The translations under genes and the position numbers were made by a program. Under the pieces are notes generated by a model. The model saw only the letters and a list, made by a program, of their open reading frames with translations. It ran no database searches and was not told the origin of the DNA. Positions 28,334-38,045 of a stretch of DNA of 64,000 bases are shown here, one piece after another (position 1 is the stretch's first letter; each line of letters begins with the position of its first letter). This DNA comes from Phycisphaeraceae bacterium (lineage in GTDB: Bacteria > Planctomycetota > Phycisphaerae > Phycisphaerales > Phycisphaeraceae), in the NCBI GenBank assembly GCA_029260615.1, contig JAJDCX010000090.1, positions 1 through 64,000 on the forward strand, written 5' to 3'.

Positions 28334-30768
28334 GCGGCGGCCTGTGTTTGAAGGGTTAGTGAAACGGGACGGTTGTTACGGACACGATCGGGGACAATGA
28401 CACCGAATGATTTTTCGTACGTCGTTTCCAGTTCTTTGACCAGCGTGAGACTCTGGGACTTGAGATAGCCCGACCACTCGCGTCGCTGCCCAATCAATCC
28501 GTTAAATAGGTCTGCCATATCGACGGGCTCGATACCCTCCCAACGCCGCGACCACCGGCCGTACCCGATCCGCTTGACCAGGGCTGAAACTTTTCCGTTC
28601 TCACCTGTGTAATCGATCGAGAGGATCGGCACGCCCAACGCCATGCAGAACAGGTGGCCGTGGTACCGCATCGCCACCGCCGCATCTGCGGTGGCAATCG
28701 ATTCGAGCAACTCGTTAAGCGTCAGATACCCGCGTTCAACCGATACACGATCGGGAGCAACAAACGCTTTGTCGATCTGCCGGTTAAACAATCGGTCATC
28801 ACCACCCAGCCAAAGCGAGTGCATCGGCAGCAAATCAACAGAGGTATCATATTGCGACGTGGCGGACTCGAAGACCGACGCCAAGTCACTAATCGTCTGG
28901 CGGTTGCGATCTTCCAAGACCTCCCCGGAGAGATCGCCTGTGTATTCACAGGTGTTGGCTCGGACCAACCCGATCAGCCGCGGGGCTTGGCGAGCTTCTT
29001 GTGGTTGACTCTGCCGATCCAGTCGGCGGGCCCGGTCTTGCGCCCAGCGGTAAAGATACCGCAACGCCGGGTCACAACCGATGCCCAGCTTGGGTGAGGC
29101 ACCAAGCCGTACCGCGTAATCGTGGCTCTCCTGGTCGCGGAAGAACCCCCCGGTTGTCATACGCAGGATCGCCGACGCCTGCGCTTTAACTCGCTTGTTG
29201 TGGAAAGGCCCGACCCCACAGCCGAAGATGATCCGCGCCTTGCTTAGTCGGTTTGCCTTGTGGAATAACCCCCATACATGCTCGGTTTCTCCGATATCTT
29301 CCAACGGCCCGCCGCCGAGGATGACCGCATCCGCTCGCTCGACCACACCCAACTCCGCTGCGCGATCCAGATCGACCAACTCGATGTCCGCCAATTCAGG
29401 CATCTCTCGCATCGTCTGCAGACTCACTTTGCGGTCGATCGTTGTGAGCGTGATCTTGCAGTCGGGGCTGTGTGTGCGGATAAAGTGAACCAGTTCGCCG
29501 AGGATCGCCTTGTCGCCCTGGGTCTCCGTTCCGTACCACCCGGTGATGACAACATGACGCCACCGCCCCGGATGCGGGAGCGTGGGGTGATTGATAGTAC
29601 GGGGAGTAAAATCGAAGTTCTGATCGCCTTGCAGGTCTTTTCGTTGTGCGATCCGACGCCGCCACGGCTCCGTGATCTCGTCGACCCCTTGCTTAACCAT
29701 ATCCCGGATCGGCGGGGGCCCCAGCAGATCGTGCCGGCAATCGCCGCAGTGATTCTTGATGATCTGCCGGCGTTGGACCAAGCCTTTCTTATAGACCTCC
29801 GTCGCGCTACCGGTCAGCGCCGACCCGATGATCGGGCTCTTAACCGAGCAGTAACTGAGGTTGCCACGCGCATCGAGAGTAACGCCCTGTGTCTGCCAAT
29901 GGCACCCCGCCGAACGCGGCGAGCCGTAAGCGATCTGATCGACCAGGCTCTTGTAAAAGCGGCGCTGAGCACCACCGACACGCTGATCTCGCGAGAGCTT
30001 GTCAAAGAACATCGTCAGGTGAAACCACTGCTGGGGTGTCAAAGGATTAAGTAGATCATAACCATCGTTGTAGACCCGCCGGATCTCGACACCCAGACGG
30101 AATTCATAATCCTTAATCCCATGGTCTTCGCACCATTGCAAAAGGTCATCCGCGCCATCACAGTTCGCTGCCGTCAGAGTGCAACCGATTGAGACGGGAA
30201 TATTGTTTTCTTTGAGTGTGTCGATCACCTTGACAGCCGAGTCGAAGTTTCCCTTAACACCCCGGTTACGATCGTGGTCTTCACCAACACCGTCGAGGGA
30301 GACACTGACGCCCAGCTTCTTGCCGGCACCCTTGGCCACCTCATTCACCGCAAGGATCCGCTCGGTCACATCCTTGTAACGTATCGCGTTGGTGATGATG
30401 TGCAGATCTTTGAGCTTGGGCAGCTCTTGAGTGAGTACCGATGCCAGTTCGGGCAAATCTTTGCGCAGGGTCGGCTCACCACCGTTAAGCCCGACGAATT
30501 CGACCTCTGTGAACAACGGGTCGCGCAGGATGGTCGCTAATTCATCGGGCGTGACTTCGTGGTCACGTTTCTGCTGCCAGATGTTACACATACCACAGCG
30601 GGAGTTGCAGATATCGTTGACCGGGAACTGGATCACGGTGGGTTTCGTGGCGACGTAATGTGCGGCAAGGCGAGTCGAGGCTTCGATCCCAACATGACCC
30701 AACAGAAGCCCGCCTCGCTTAGCGGCACCTGCGACGGACCTGATTTGGCGCAACTTCTGAAGCATCAC
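28330..30768 (-). CDS. fusion: N-terminal radical SAM + C-terminal polysaccharide pyruvyl transferase (CsaB/PS_pyruv_trans)
   Basis: FPVNDICNSRCGMCNIWQQ (CX3CX2C), GLNGGEPTLRKDLPEL; C-terminal half HVVITGWYGTETQGDKAILGELVHFI...DAVILGGGPLEDI...AVAMRYHGHLFCMALGVPILSIDYTGENGKV; ends ...QTQAAA. Confidence 0.9.
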   Translation of the reverse strand: MMLQKLRQIRSVAGAAKRGGLLLGHVGIEASTRLAAHYVATKPTVIQFPVNDICNSRCGMCNIWQQKRDHEVTPDELATILRDPLFTEVEFVGLNGGEPTLRKDLPELASVLTQELPKLKDLHIITNAIRYKDVTERILAVNEVAKGAGKKLGVSVSLDGVGEDHDRNRGVKGNFDSAVKVIDTLKENNIPVSIGCTLTAANCDGADDLLQWCEDHGIKDYEFRLGVEIRRVYNDGYDLLNPLTPQQWFHLTMFFDKLSRDQRVGGAQRRFYKSLVDQIAYGSPRSAGCHWQTQGVTLDARGNLSYCSVKSPIIGSALTGSATEVYKKGLVQRRQIIKNHCGDCRHDLLGPPPIRDMVKQGVDEITEPWRRRIAQRKDLQGDQNFDFTPRTINHPTLPHPGRWRHVVITGWYGTETQGDKAILGELVHFIRTHSPDCKITLTTIDRKVSLQTMREMPELADIELVDLDRAAELGVVERADAVILGGGPLEDIGETEHVWGLFHKANRLSKARIIFGCGVGPFHNKRVKAQASAILRMTTGGFFRDQESHDYAVRLGASPKLGIGCDPALRYLYRWAQDRARRLDRQSQPQEARQAPRLIGLVRANTCEYTGDLSGEVLEDRNRQTISDLASVFESATSQYDTSVDLLPMHSLWLGGDDRLFNRQIDKAFVAPDRVSVERGYLTLNELLESIATADAAVAMRYHGHLFCMALGVPILSIDYTGENGKVSALVKRIGYGRWSRRWEGIEPVDMADLFNGLIGQRREWSGYLKSQSLTLVKELETTYEKSFGVIVPDRVRNNRPVSLTLQTQAAA

Positions 30769-30795
30769 TGATAGTCGATCCTTGACCCAGAATCC

Positions 30796-32157
30796 CTAGG
30801 CAGCCTTGGACTGTTCTCCAACGCATCGTACCCGGCAGGACAGCAACACCCTCGGCACCACGTTCGATGCTGTCACGCTAACCCCGTCAAAGTGCTTTGA
30901 TAGCGCGGCCTTGAAGTTATCCAGTGTGTACCAGGCGTATTGATCCGTGTACCATTCCGCAACGTGACGGTCTTCCTTGGGAACAAACTCGACCAGAAGT
31001 TCCTGCCCGGTGAACCCCGCGAGGGTCTCGGCGATCTGGTCAAAATCCATCCCGGCCTTGAAGACCAGATGGTGCGTGATCGCCAGAGCCAAGACCAGGT
31101 CGGACCGCAGCCGTGTATAAGCGTCGGGGAACTCGCTTTTGGCGCCGTGTGCCGGGCTCGGCCGGGTGAAGTCCTGCACCACCGGGAGGATGTCCAACCC
31201 GTCGGCCTTGGCATTTCGATAAAGCTCCGCCAGGCAAGTCTCGTCATTGTCGGTTGCAACAACCTGGCAGCCGTGCCGTTCGGCGAGCCTTGAGAACCAG
31301 CCGGCATTAGCCGCGAGGTCCAGCACGGTCTTGGGCTTGACCCGGCGAAGCACGTCGTCCGCGACGCGCTGCTTGGCGGTCCATGTGTCGGGGGCATCCA
31401 GCGAAGCGTATTCGTTGTAATAGTCCGACCACTCGGTCGCGGGCGCGGGCAGCTCGATCTGGTTGAGGTAATCTTTCAGCTTCACAAGCGCCTTGGACCT
31501 TGGCTCGTTCTCTCTGGGGAGCATCGTCAACCCCAGCCAGAATCGCGTCAGCCGAGCCTTGACCCCCAGAGCCTGCGCCAGGTCCCGGCCGGTGACCCCC
31601 CACTTGCGGGTTTGAACCATGTGATGTCGTGCCTCACCACCGAAGCCTCGCACCAGAAGGAACAGGGGGTTGATGAAAGTCTTGACGAACTCTCCCTGCG
31701 CGATCCACGGCGTATTGGGCTCGGCAGGCTTGATCGATCCAAAATCAATAAACCGTGGTGCCGTACCCTCAAACAAGACGTTCCAGGGATGCGCATCGAG
31801 CAGTTCAAAGCCCAGCTTGTCCAGCTCGATCGCCAGGTCGATTGTAAGTTTCGCCGCATCCAGCAGCATCGGGGCGCACCACTCAAACCCGTAAGTCACA
31901 CGCGGCAACTCCCGGTGACACAGAACCAGCCCGTAGCCCTCCAGATCGAAGTCAGCCACCCCGGTGTCGATCAGGCCGACATCGAACAGCCGAGAGCAAC
32001 GCGGGTCGTCAAGCAGCCGGCGATAGATCGGCGCAGCTTCATGATTGATCGCGCGGTACAGCCTGCCGCTCCACCGGAAAACCCTCCCGTGGGGGTCCGC
32101 CACCGAAGACGGCTCAAAGCTTACCTGCTCGCGTTTTAATGTCTCGGATAAGGGCAT
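30796..32157 (-). CDS. two-domain protein: kinase-like N-terminus + SAM-dependent methyltransferase
   Basis: N-terminal LDKLGFELLDAHPWNVLFEGTAPRFIDFGSI (HxxNxLF...DFG kinase-like); C-terminal VLDLAANAGWFSRLAERHGCQVVATDND; start taken at MPLSETL; ends ...QSKAA. Confidence 0.8.
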   Translation of the reverse strand: MPLSETLKREQVSFEPSSVADPHGRVFRWSGRLYRAINHEAAPIYRRLLDDPRCSRLFDVGLIDTGVADFDLEGYGLVLCHRELPRVTYGFEWCAPMLLDAAKLTIDLAIELDKLGFELLDAHPWNVLFEGTAPRFIDFGSIKPAEPNTPWIAQGEFVKTFINPLFLLVRGFGGEARHHMVQTRKWGVTGRDLAQALGVKARLTRFWLGLTMLPRENEPRSKALVKLKDYLNQIELPAPATEWSDYYNEYASLDAPDTWTAKQRVADDVLRRVKPKTVLDLAANAGWFSRLAERHGCQVVATDNDETCLAELYRNAKADGLDILPVVQDFTRPSPAHGAKSEFPDAYTRLRSDLVLALAITHHLVFKAGMDFDQIAETLAGFTGQELLVEFVPKEDRHVAEWYTDQYAWYTLDNFKAALSKHFDGVSVTASNVVPRVLLSCRVRCVGEQSKAA

Positions 32158-32315
32158 TGTCCAATAACCTCTACGTCCCCTGGGGTATTCCCAATCAGTA
32201 CAACCGGTACATCCGTCATCGACCACACCCAGCACCCTCTTGAGGCCGGTGTCCGGTATTGATAGCCAGTGGTTATCGGGCGTATGTGGGGTATTTTTTT
32301 GCCGGCCCACGTGGG

Positions 32316-33560
32316 CTATGCCGCCTGGGTCCGCCACTTTTGTGGCAGCAGGAACAGCGAGTCACGCCGGTCAAAGCTCCGACCTGTGTGGTAGATGTCG
32401 GCAGGCTCGATCCCGAAACGAGTGGCCTGTGAAACGTGGTCCGCCATCTCCTCACCAAGCTGGACGGCAACATTGACATAACACATGCCAGCGGTCGCAA
32501 GCAGCGGCCCTGTCTCGCAGACCACCTCGCCCCGCGCGGGCAGCGACTCGGGGAGTTGATCGGTGACCTGAGTGTCTAATCGAAACAATGGCTGATTCAT
32601 CTGATCGTAGATCCCCACCAGGAATCGAGGCCGACTCAATGGCTTGTCACTCTCATAGCGGATCGTGACACGCAGAGGATCGCCGCTTTGGATGAAGGTC
32701 TGATCGGGGTGTTCAGCGTTCTGGATCGATATGCCGTGAAGCCGTACCGCCCCGCTCCCCGCCCTGTCTTCGCGGTCACGCAGCGCTACCGGCACCTGCT
32801 CATCGCCACGTTGAAGGTAGAGTTGTATCGCCTTATCTGTCGCGCCAACAAACGCTACCTCCCCGCCCTCCAGCAGCACCGAACGGTCACAGAGCGTCGA
32901 GATCGCAGCCATGTTGTGACTGACAAAAACTACCGTTCGGCCCTGCTTGGCAACATCGTCCATCTTCCCCAGGCACTTGCGCTGAAACGCCGCATCCCCA
33001 ACCGCCAGCACCTCGTCGATCAGCAAAACCTCTGGCGACAGGTGCGCCGCAACCGCAAACGCCAACCGCACATACATCCCGCTTGAGTAGCGTTTCACCG
33101 GCGTATCCAGGAACCGATCGACCTCGGCGAAGTCGACAATCTCATCAAACCGCCTCTTGATCTCGGCCCGCTTCATCCCCAGAATCGCCCCGTTAAGAAA
33201 AATGTTCTCCCGCCCGGTCAGCTCGGGGTGAAACCCGGTCCCGACCTCAAGCAGGCTCCCCACACGACCGCGGATCGTAACCCGGCCGTGGGTTGGGTCG
33301 GTGATCCGTGAAAGTATTTTAAGCAGCGTGCTCTTGCCCGCGCCGTTGCGCCCGATCAGCCCCAGCACCTCGCCGGGCTCCACAGCCAGCGCCACATCAC
33401 GCAACGCCCAGAACTCATTGTCCCCACAAGCTTCCGCCTTCTCACCCCCGCCCCGCCGTGCTTGCCCGACTACCTCCGCCAAACGCTGGCGCAGCGTCAT
33501 CGCCTGCCCCAGACGGTAGCGTTTGGAAAGACCTTCAACCTGGATCGCTGTTTCACTCAT
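32316..33560 (-). CDS. polysaccharide ABC transporter ATP-binding protein (Wzt-like, with C-terminal substrate-binding-type domain)
   Basis: VLGLIGRNGAGKSTLLKILSRIT, YSSGMYVRLAFAVAAHLSPEVLLIDEVLAVGD; ends ...WRTQAA. Confidence 0.93.
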   Translation of the reverse strand: MSETAIQVEGLSKRYRLGQAMTLRQRLAEVVGQARRGGGEKAEACGDNEFWALRDVALAVEPGEVLGLIGRNGAGKSTLLKILSRITDPTHGRVTIRGRVGSLLEVGTGFHPELTGRENIFLNGAILGMKRAEIKRRFDEIVDFAEVDRFLDTPVKRYSSGMYVRLAFAVAAHLSPEVLLIDEVLAVGDAAFQRKCLGKMDDVAKQGRTVVFVSHNMAAISTLCDRSVLLEGGEVAFVGATDKAIQLYLQRGDEQVPVALRDREDRAGSGAVRLHGISIQNAEHPDQTFIQSGDPLRVTIRYESDKPLSRPRFLVGIYDQMNQPLFRLDTQVTDQLPESLPARGEVVCETGPLLATAGMCYVNVAVQLGEEMADHVSQATRFGIEPADIYHTGRSFDRRDSLFLLPQKWRTQAA

Positions 33561-33572
33561 GACTTAAACCCA

Positions 33573-34451
33573 TCAAACCACATCCGCGAACCTGCGCTCC
33601 AGCTTTGCGAAAAAGAACAGGCCGATGACCAACGTGATCGCCGCAACCGTCGTTGAAACACCCCACGCTGCGTAGTTCACCGGCTGATCCAACACCACCG
33701 CCCGGAAGGCGTCGATCGTCCCAGCCATCGGGTTAAGGTTCATCAGCCACTGGTAACGCTCTGGCACAAAACTTAAATCGTAGATCACCGGCGTCATAAA
33801 CAGCCAAAGCTGAAGCATGAACGGCACGACGTACCGAAAGTCGCGGTAGCACACCGTCAGGCTCGCCAAGAGGATCCCGATCCCCAAGACCGCCAGCACC
33901 ACCGACAACACCAGCAGGGGCACCAGCACCAGGCCAAACGTGACCGGAACCTGGAACCAAAGCATCAGCCCGGCCAGGACGACAAACGCGATTACATAAT
34001 CAATTGCCGGCACAAGCGTCGCTGACAGAGGCAGCAAAAGCCTGGGGAAGTAGACCTTACTCATGATGTGCGAGTTGCCGACCAGGCTGTTGCTCGACGC
34101 GGTTACTGCGTTAGAAAAAAGCGTCCAAGGCAATAGCCCGGCGTAAAGAAAAACCGGGTACGGCACGTCCCCAACCCTGTCAGCCATCCCCATCACCTTC
34201 CCAAAGAAGATGTGTAACACCACCATCGTCGCCAACGGCTGGATCACCGCCCAAGCCACCCCCAGAAACGTCTGCTTGTAACGCACCCGCAGATCTCGCA
34301 TCGCCAGAACCCAAGCCAGCTCACGACGTCGCCACAGTTCAACCGGGTCGAGCGCGCCTAAGCCCCCCTGCGGCTTAATGACTGTCACATGAGCCCCCTG
34401 AGAAGCCGTCTCGCCAAGCGGAATGAGGGTCGTAAAAGGTGTGCTGGACAA
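33573..34451 (-). CDS. polysaccharide ABC transporter permease (Wzm-like)
   Basis: LWRRRELAWVLAMRDLRVRYKQTFLGVAWAVIQPLATMVV; ABC2-type permease; ends ...RRFADVV. Confidence 0.93.
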   Translation of the reverse strand: MSSTPFTTLIPLGETASQGAHVTVIKPQGGLGALDPVELWRRRELAWVLAMRDLRVRYKQTFLGVAWAVIQPLATMVVLHIFFGKVMGMADRVGDVPYPVFLYAGLLPWTLFSNAVTASSNSLVGNSHIMSKVYFPRLLLPLSATLVPAIDYVIAFVVLAGLMLWFQVPVTFGLVLVPLLVLSVVLAVLGIGILLASLTVCYRDFRYVVPFMLQLWLFMTPVIYDLSFVPERYQWLMNLNPMAGTIDAFRAVVLDQPVNYAAWGVSTTVAAITLVIGLFFFAKLERRFADVV

Positions 34452-34600
34452 ACCGCGGGCTCCCGACGCCTAAACGCCTCGAAGTCTGGACGTAGACCGT
34501 CCAATCGTTACAGCCGATACAACCGGCAAAGGCTGTATCGACCTAACGGGGATGTTACTTAAGTGACTACTCGGATGTGATGGACCGATAACCCGGCTTC

Positions 34601-36433
34601 TTAAAGAGGCCTGGCCAACGACTCCGGCTCTTGCTCGTCGGTGTCCTCGGCAGGGTCGGCTGGCGGTACCGAATCTTCCGCGTCCCCGCCGTCCTCCTCG
34701 TCCTGTTCATACCACCGCCGCTTAGGCTTGCTTACCTTTTTCTCACGCGGGAACCGGGGCGCGAACAGCGACACAACCAGCAACGCCTGGATACCCAATA
34801 CGGGCAGACGGAACCGCTCCAGCCCTGTGGTCTGTGTAGCAAACGCGAAGTAAAACATCACGCCGCCAAGCAAAAGCAGCGCCGACCAGTGCCCGCGCAC
34901 AAGCAGTATCACCGCTCCAAGGACCATCCCCACCAGCAGCAGGCCGTTAAACCCGACCCAGGCCAACGCCAGCCACCCAGTCGGGTTCTTGAGGGTTTCT
35001 GACAGATTCGTCCACGTAAAACCGCCATTCATCAGCTTGTCACGCAGCCCGGTCGGCATATAAGTCAGGCCAAGCTGCTGATACAGCGCACCCATCGAGT
35101 GGTCCGTGAAGAACTTGGTCACGCTCTCCCTAAGGACACGCCCATACAGCCCGGGGTTGTCTCTGATCGCGTCAATGCCCATCGTCTTCATCGTGCCGAA
35201 GACCTCTGCATCAGGATTCAGATTCTGCTCGGCACGCAGCTCGGTCATCAGCGTATCCACCGTCGCCGGCCAGTCCTGTTTCCAATCCCCGCCTTCCTCG
35301 GTGATCCGCATGTAGGCGTTGCCGTAGAAGTACGTGTTGATGTACGGGATGCTGCTAAGCCGGTAGCCAAACCCCACCGATTCATTACGCGCCATCCACG
35401 CCGCACCGGGTGCCAACGAAAGGGCAATCATCAGCGTCGCCAGCACGAAGGTCTTGACCCTGAAATCCGTCACCACCATCCACAGCGCCACCGCCGGCCC
35501 CAGCATGATCGACACCGGACGAACCAACACACTCAGCCCGATCATCAGACCACCGAACGTTGTCGACCCGATCCCCCGTGTCTCCCGGTCCGCCACCGAC
35601 CACAGGCCAAGCAGCACCAGGAAAGTAAAACACGTCTCGGTAAGCACAGCCGTCGGAGCCGCGATGGCTGCGGGGTGTACCGCAACAATCGCCGCAGCGA
35701 ACAGCGCAGGCCCGGGACGTTTCAATAACGCCCGCCCAATCCCGTAAACCAACGCCACCGAAGCCGCACCAAATAGACACTGCAACAGCAGCAGCCCGTT
35801 CATCCCAAGCCCCAACCAGGCCGCCGCCCCCAAAAACGCCGGATACCCAGGCGTCCGCATGATCTCGGGACGCACACCATCGGCACCCGCCGATTCGACT
35901 TGACCAAGATCCACTCGCAATTGATGCAACGGCTCATGCACCACACCCGTCTCGGGCCCCGACCGCCCAAACTCACCCTGATTAACAAGCGTCTCACTCA
36001 ACTCAACATACCGATACGAATCCGGGAACATCGCCCGCTCGCTATCACCGTAGGGGCCCACCGCAAACAGCATCAAACGCAGTGCGATCGCGGCAAAGAA
36101 AATCAGCACCACATAAAACGCCTGCGACTCGTCATACACCATGCGCACAGGTGCAACCACCGGCCGGGGCTCGCTCTGCCCCAACACCCCGGTACTGTGA
36201 GGCGCAGCAACCTGAGGCGCAGCAACCTGAGGCTCAACATCTTGCTCTACAACCGAATCACTTGCCTTGGCATTGGGTAGAAACCACATTTCATCAACTC
36301 CCGTCGGCCGCCGGGTCTGGCACGGAACCCGTGCAACCCATACAACCCGCTTCTTCGTCATCGTCGGCTCAACCAGCAGACTTAAACACCGGCCGCACCG
36401 CACAAGACCCGTCCCATAACGAACCTCAGCCAT
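34601..36433 (-). CDS. GT39/PMT-like membrane glycosyltransferase with N-terminal zinc-ribbon-like CxxC segment
   Basis: 610 aa, multiple TM segments, RTPGYPAFLGAAAWLGL; N-terminus GLVRCGRCLSLLVEP. Confidence 0.75.
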   Translation of the reverse strand: MAEVRYGTGLVRCGRCLSLLVEPTMTKKRVVWVARVPCQTRRPTGVDEMWFLPNAKASDSVVEQDVEPQVAAPQVAAPHSTGVLGQSEPRPVVAPVRMVYDESQAFYVVLIFFAAIALRLMLFAVGPYGDSERAMFPDSYRYVELSETLVNQGEFGRSGPETGVVHEPLHQLRVDLGQVESAGADGVRPEIMRTPGYPAFLGAAAWLGLGMNGLLLLQCLFGAASVALVYGIGRALLKRPGPALFAAAIVAVHPAAIAAPTAVLTETCFTFLVLLGLWSVADRETRGIGSTTFGGLMIGLSVLVRPVSIMLGPAVALWMVVTDFRVKTFVLATLMIALSLAPGAAWMARNESVGFGYRLSSIPYINTYFYGNAYMRITEEGGDWKQDWPATVDTLMTELRAEQNLNPDAEVFGTMKTMGIDAIRDNPGLYGRVLRESVTKFFTDHSMGALYQQLGLTYMPTGLRDKLMNGGFTWTNLSETLKNPTGWLALAWVGFNGLLLVGMVLGAVILLVRGHWSALLLLGGVMFYFAFATQTTGLERFRLPVLGIQALLVVSLFAPRFPREKKVSKPKRRWYEQDEEDGGDAEDSVPPADPAEDTDEQEPESLARPL

Positions 36434-36549
36434 GAATCGTCGGATATAACACGCAGCGGACTAACGCCGTACCGTGAAAAGAAACCGCGTAGGTGGTAAA
36501 CCATGCCGCCTGTGATAACTGGGCAGCTTTCCGATACCGCTACTCTCGT

Positions 36550-37746
36550 TCAGACCAACGACGTACAGTACCGGTGCAGTTCCAACACACTCAAAAGGTA
36601 GGCCAACGTGGATTCGGCACCCTGGTTGCGGTTCACCCCGTCAGGACGCAGCCCGTCCATACAACCCCCGGTCTCCGGCGAATACAACATCACGCCCAAA
36701 TCATTGCCGCCGATGAACCACTGGAAACACCGCCACGCCTCGTCAGCCCATACCGAGTCACCACTAACCCGCGCCGCGTCCAGGCAGGCGTGTACCAAAG
36801 CGTGCGCTTCAAGCGGTTGTTGATCGAACCCAGCCTTAGACCCACCACGCGGCAGCCAACCCGCGTTACCGATGACACTGAGGTGCCCCTGTGGTGCCCG
36901 CTGCACATCCAGCAGCCAACCCAGCGACTTCAATCCTTGCTCAACCATTTCGTCTCGACCCATCGAACGGCCCGCAACCAACAAGGCGTGGCAGAGCTTA
37001 GCATTGTCATATATCGCCCTGTCTTCACACCACGCCCAATCGTCCGAGGCGTGTTCCGTAAACGCAACAAAAAGGTCCGAAGCATAACGGTCACGCAGAT
37101 CGCTCGCCGAGATACTTTCCCCAAGGCTATCCGGGGGAAGATCTGGATATCGCTTGAGGTAATCTTCCAGCCCCAAGACGGTAAACGCTTTAGATCGCAG
37201 ATCGCAAAATCCGCTGACCCCCGGCAGGGCCTTTTGAAACAACTCACACGCAAGGTCACATGTGTCGTCATCCTTCGCCGTCACCACCGCCACACCCAGC
37301 GCCCAGATCGTTCGCCCCTGACTGTCCGGGCTACCCACCTCCTCCAGCCAACGCCGATCATACGACATGAAATTCCGAAACACGCCCGCGGATTCGTTGT
37401 AGGCGTAAGCCAAAAACATCAAGTACCGATGAACCGACGCCCCCGGTGCACCACACTCCCCCGGTGGAACATCCCCAAATAACTCCGCGTGATACAGCGC
37501 CGCGATCAAGGCTCGGGCATTGTCGTCTATACAGTACCCATGCCGAAGGTCCGGCACGGAATACAGGGCGTGCTGAAACATCCCCGTGCAATCGGTCATC
37601 TTTATAAGGTGCCGAAGGTCTACCGAAGGCATCGACCACCCCCGATCTGGCCCACCCGCTACCGGGGCATCGTCCGTTCCTTGGCTTCCCATGGCACAAA
37701 CATCGGCCGAATCACGCAGCCCCGGACAATACACCTCTGTAACCAC
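36550..37746 (-). CDS. (alpha/alpha)6 six-hairpin glycosidase-like protein
   Basis: YSVPDLRHGYCIDDNARALIAALYHAELFG...DDWAWCEDRAIYDNAKLCHALLVAG...NQGAESTLAYLLSVLEL. Confidence 0.65.
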   Translation of the reverse strand: MVTEVYCPGLRDSADVCAMGSQGTDDAPVAGGPDRGWSMPSVDLRHLIKMTDCTGMFQHALYSVPDLRHGYCIDDNARALIAALYHAELFGDVPPGECGAPGASVHRYLMFLAYAYNESAGVFRNFMSYDRRWLEEVGSPDSQGRTIWALGVAVVTAKDDDTCDLACELFQKALPGVSGFCDLRSKAFTVLGLEDYLKRYPDLPPDSLGESISASDLRDRYASDLFVAFTEHASDDWAWCEDRAIYDNAKLCHALLVAGRSMGRDEMVEQGLKSLGWLLDVQRAPQGHLSVIGNAGWLPRGGSKAGFDQQPLEAHALVHACLDAARVSGDSVWADEAWRCFQWFIGGNDLGVMLYSPETGGCMDGLRPDGVNRNQGAESTLAYLLSVLELHRYCTSLV

Positions 37747-38017
37747 GCTCTAACGCGACCTGCACCCTGTTGGCTTCAAACAAATAAAACAGCCTTTTTA
37801 TAGCCCTTAACCATATAATCACGCATTAGATTATGTAATTAAAATTCAATCCTATCTATATATATAACTATTTATTATACAATTATTTAAATGATAAATT
37901 CCACTAATTGCCAATAGTCTAATCCCACCCCCATTCCCTATAAAAATCCTCACCAACGCGCTAAACCGCAATATTGAGAGCCTAAAACCAAGTTTTGTCG
38001 ATTATCACCTCAATCTA

Positions 38018-38045
38018 TTGACAATCAGCCCCCTTGTTATATAAT
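38018..38045 (+). promoter_or_regulatory. consensus sigma70-type promoter upstream of the PEP-CTERM/dockerin-like gene
   Basis: TTGACA (38018-38023), 16-bp spacer, TATAAT (38040-38045); AT-rich upstream DNA. Confidence 0.75.

Noticed and set aside
32305-32316. Perfect palindrome GCCCACGTGGGC touching the Wzt-like stop codon
   Set aside because: 12 bp with no loop, no T tract on the relevant strand and no second copy noticed; likely chance.
18660-33560. Stop/start overlap (GCATGA, GCGTGA) as the whole explanation for Ala-Ala C-termini
   Set aside because: The overlap constrains only the last codon's third base, and five tagged proteins lack such an overlap, including one on the opposite strand.
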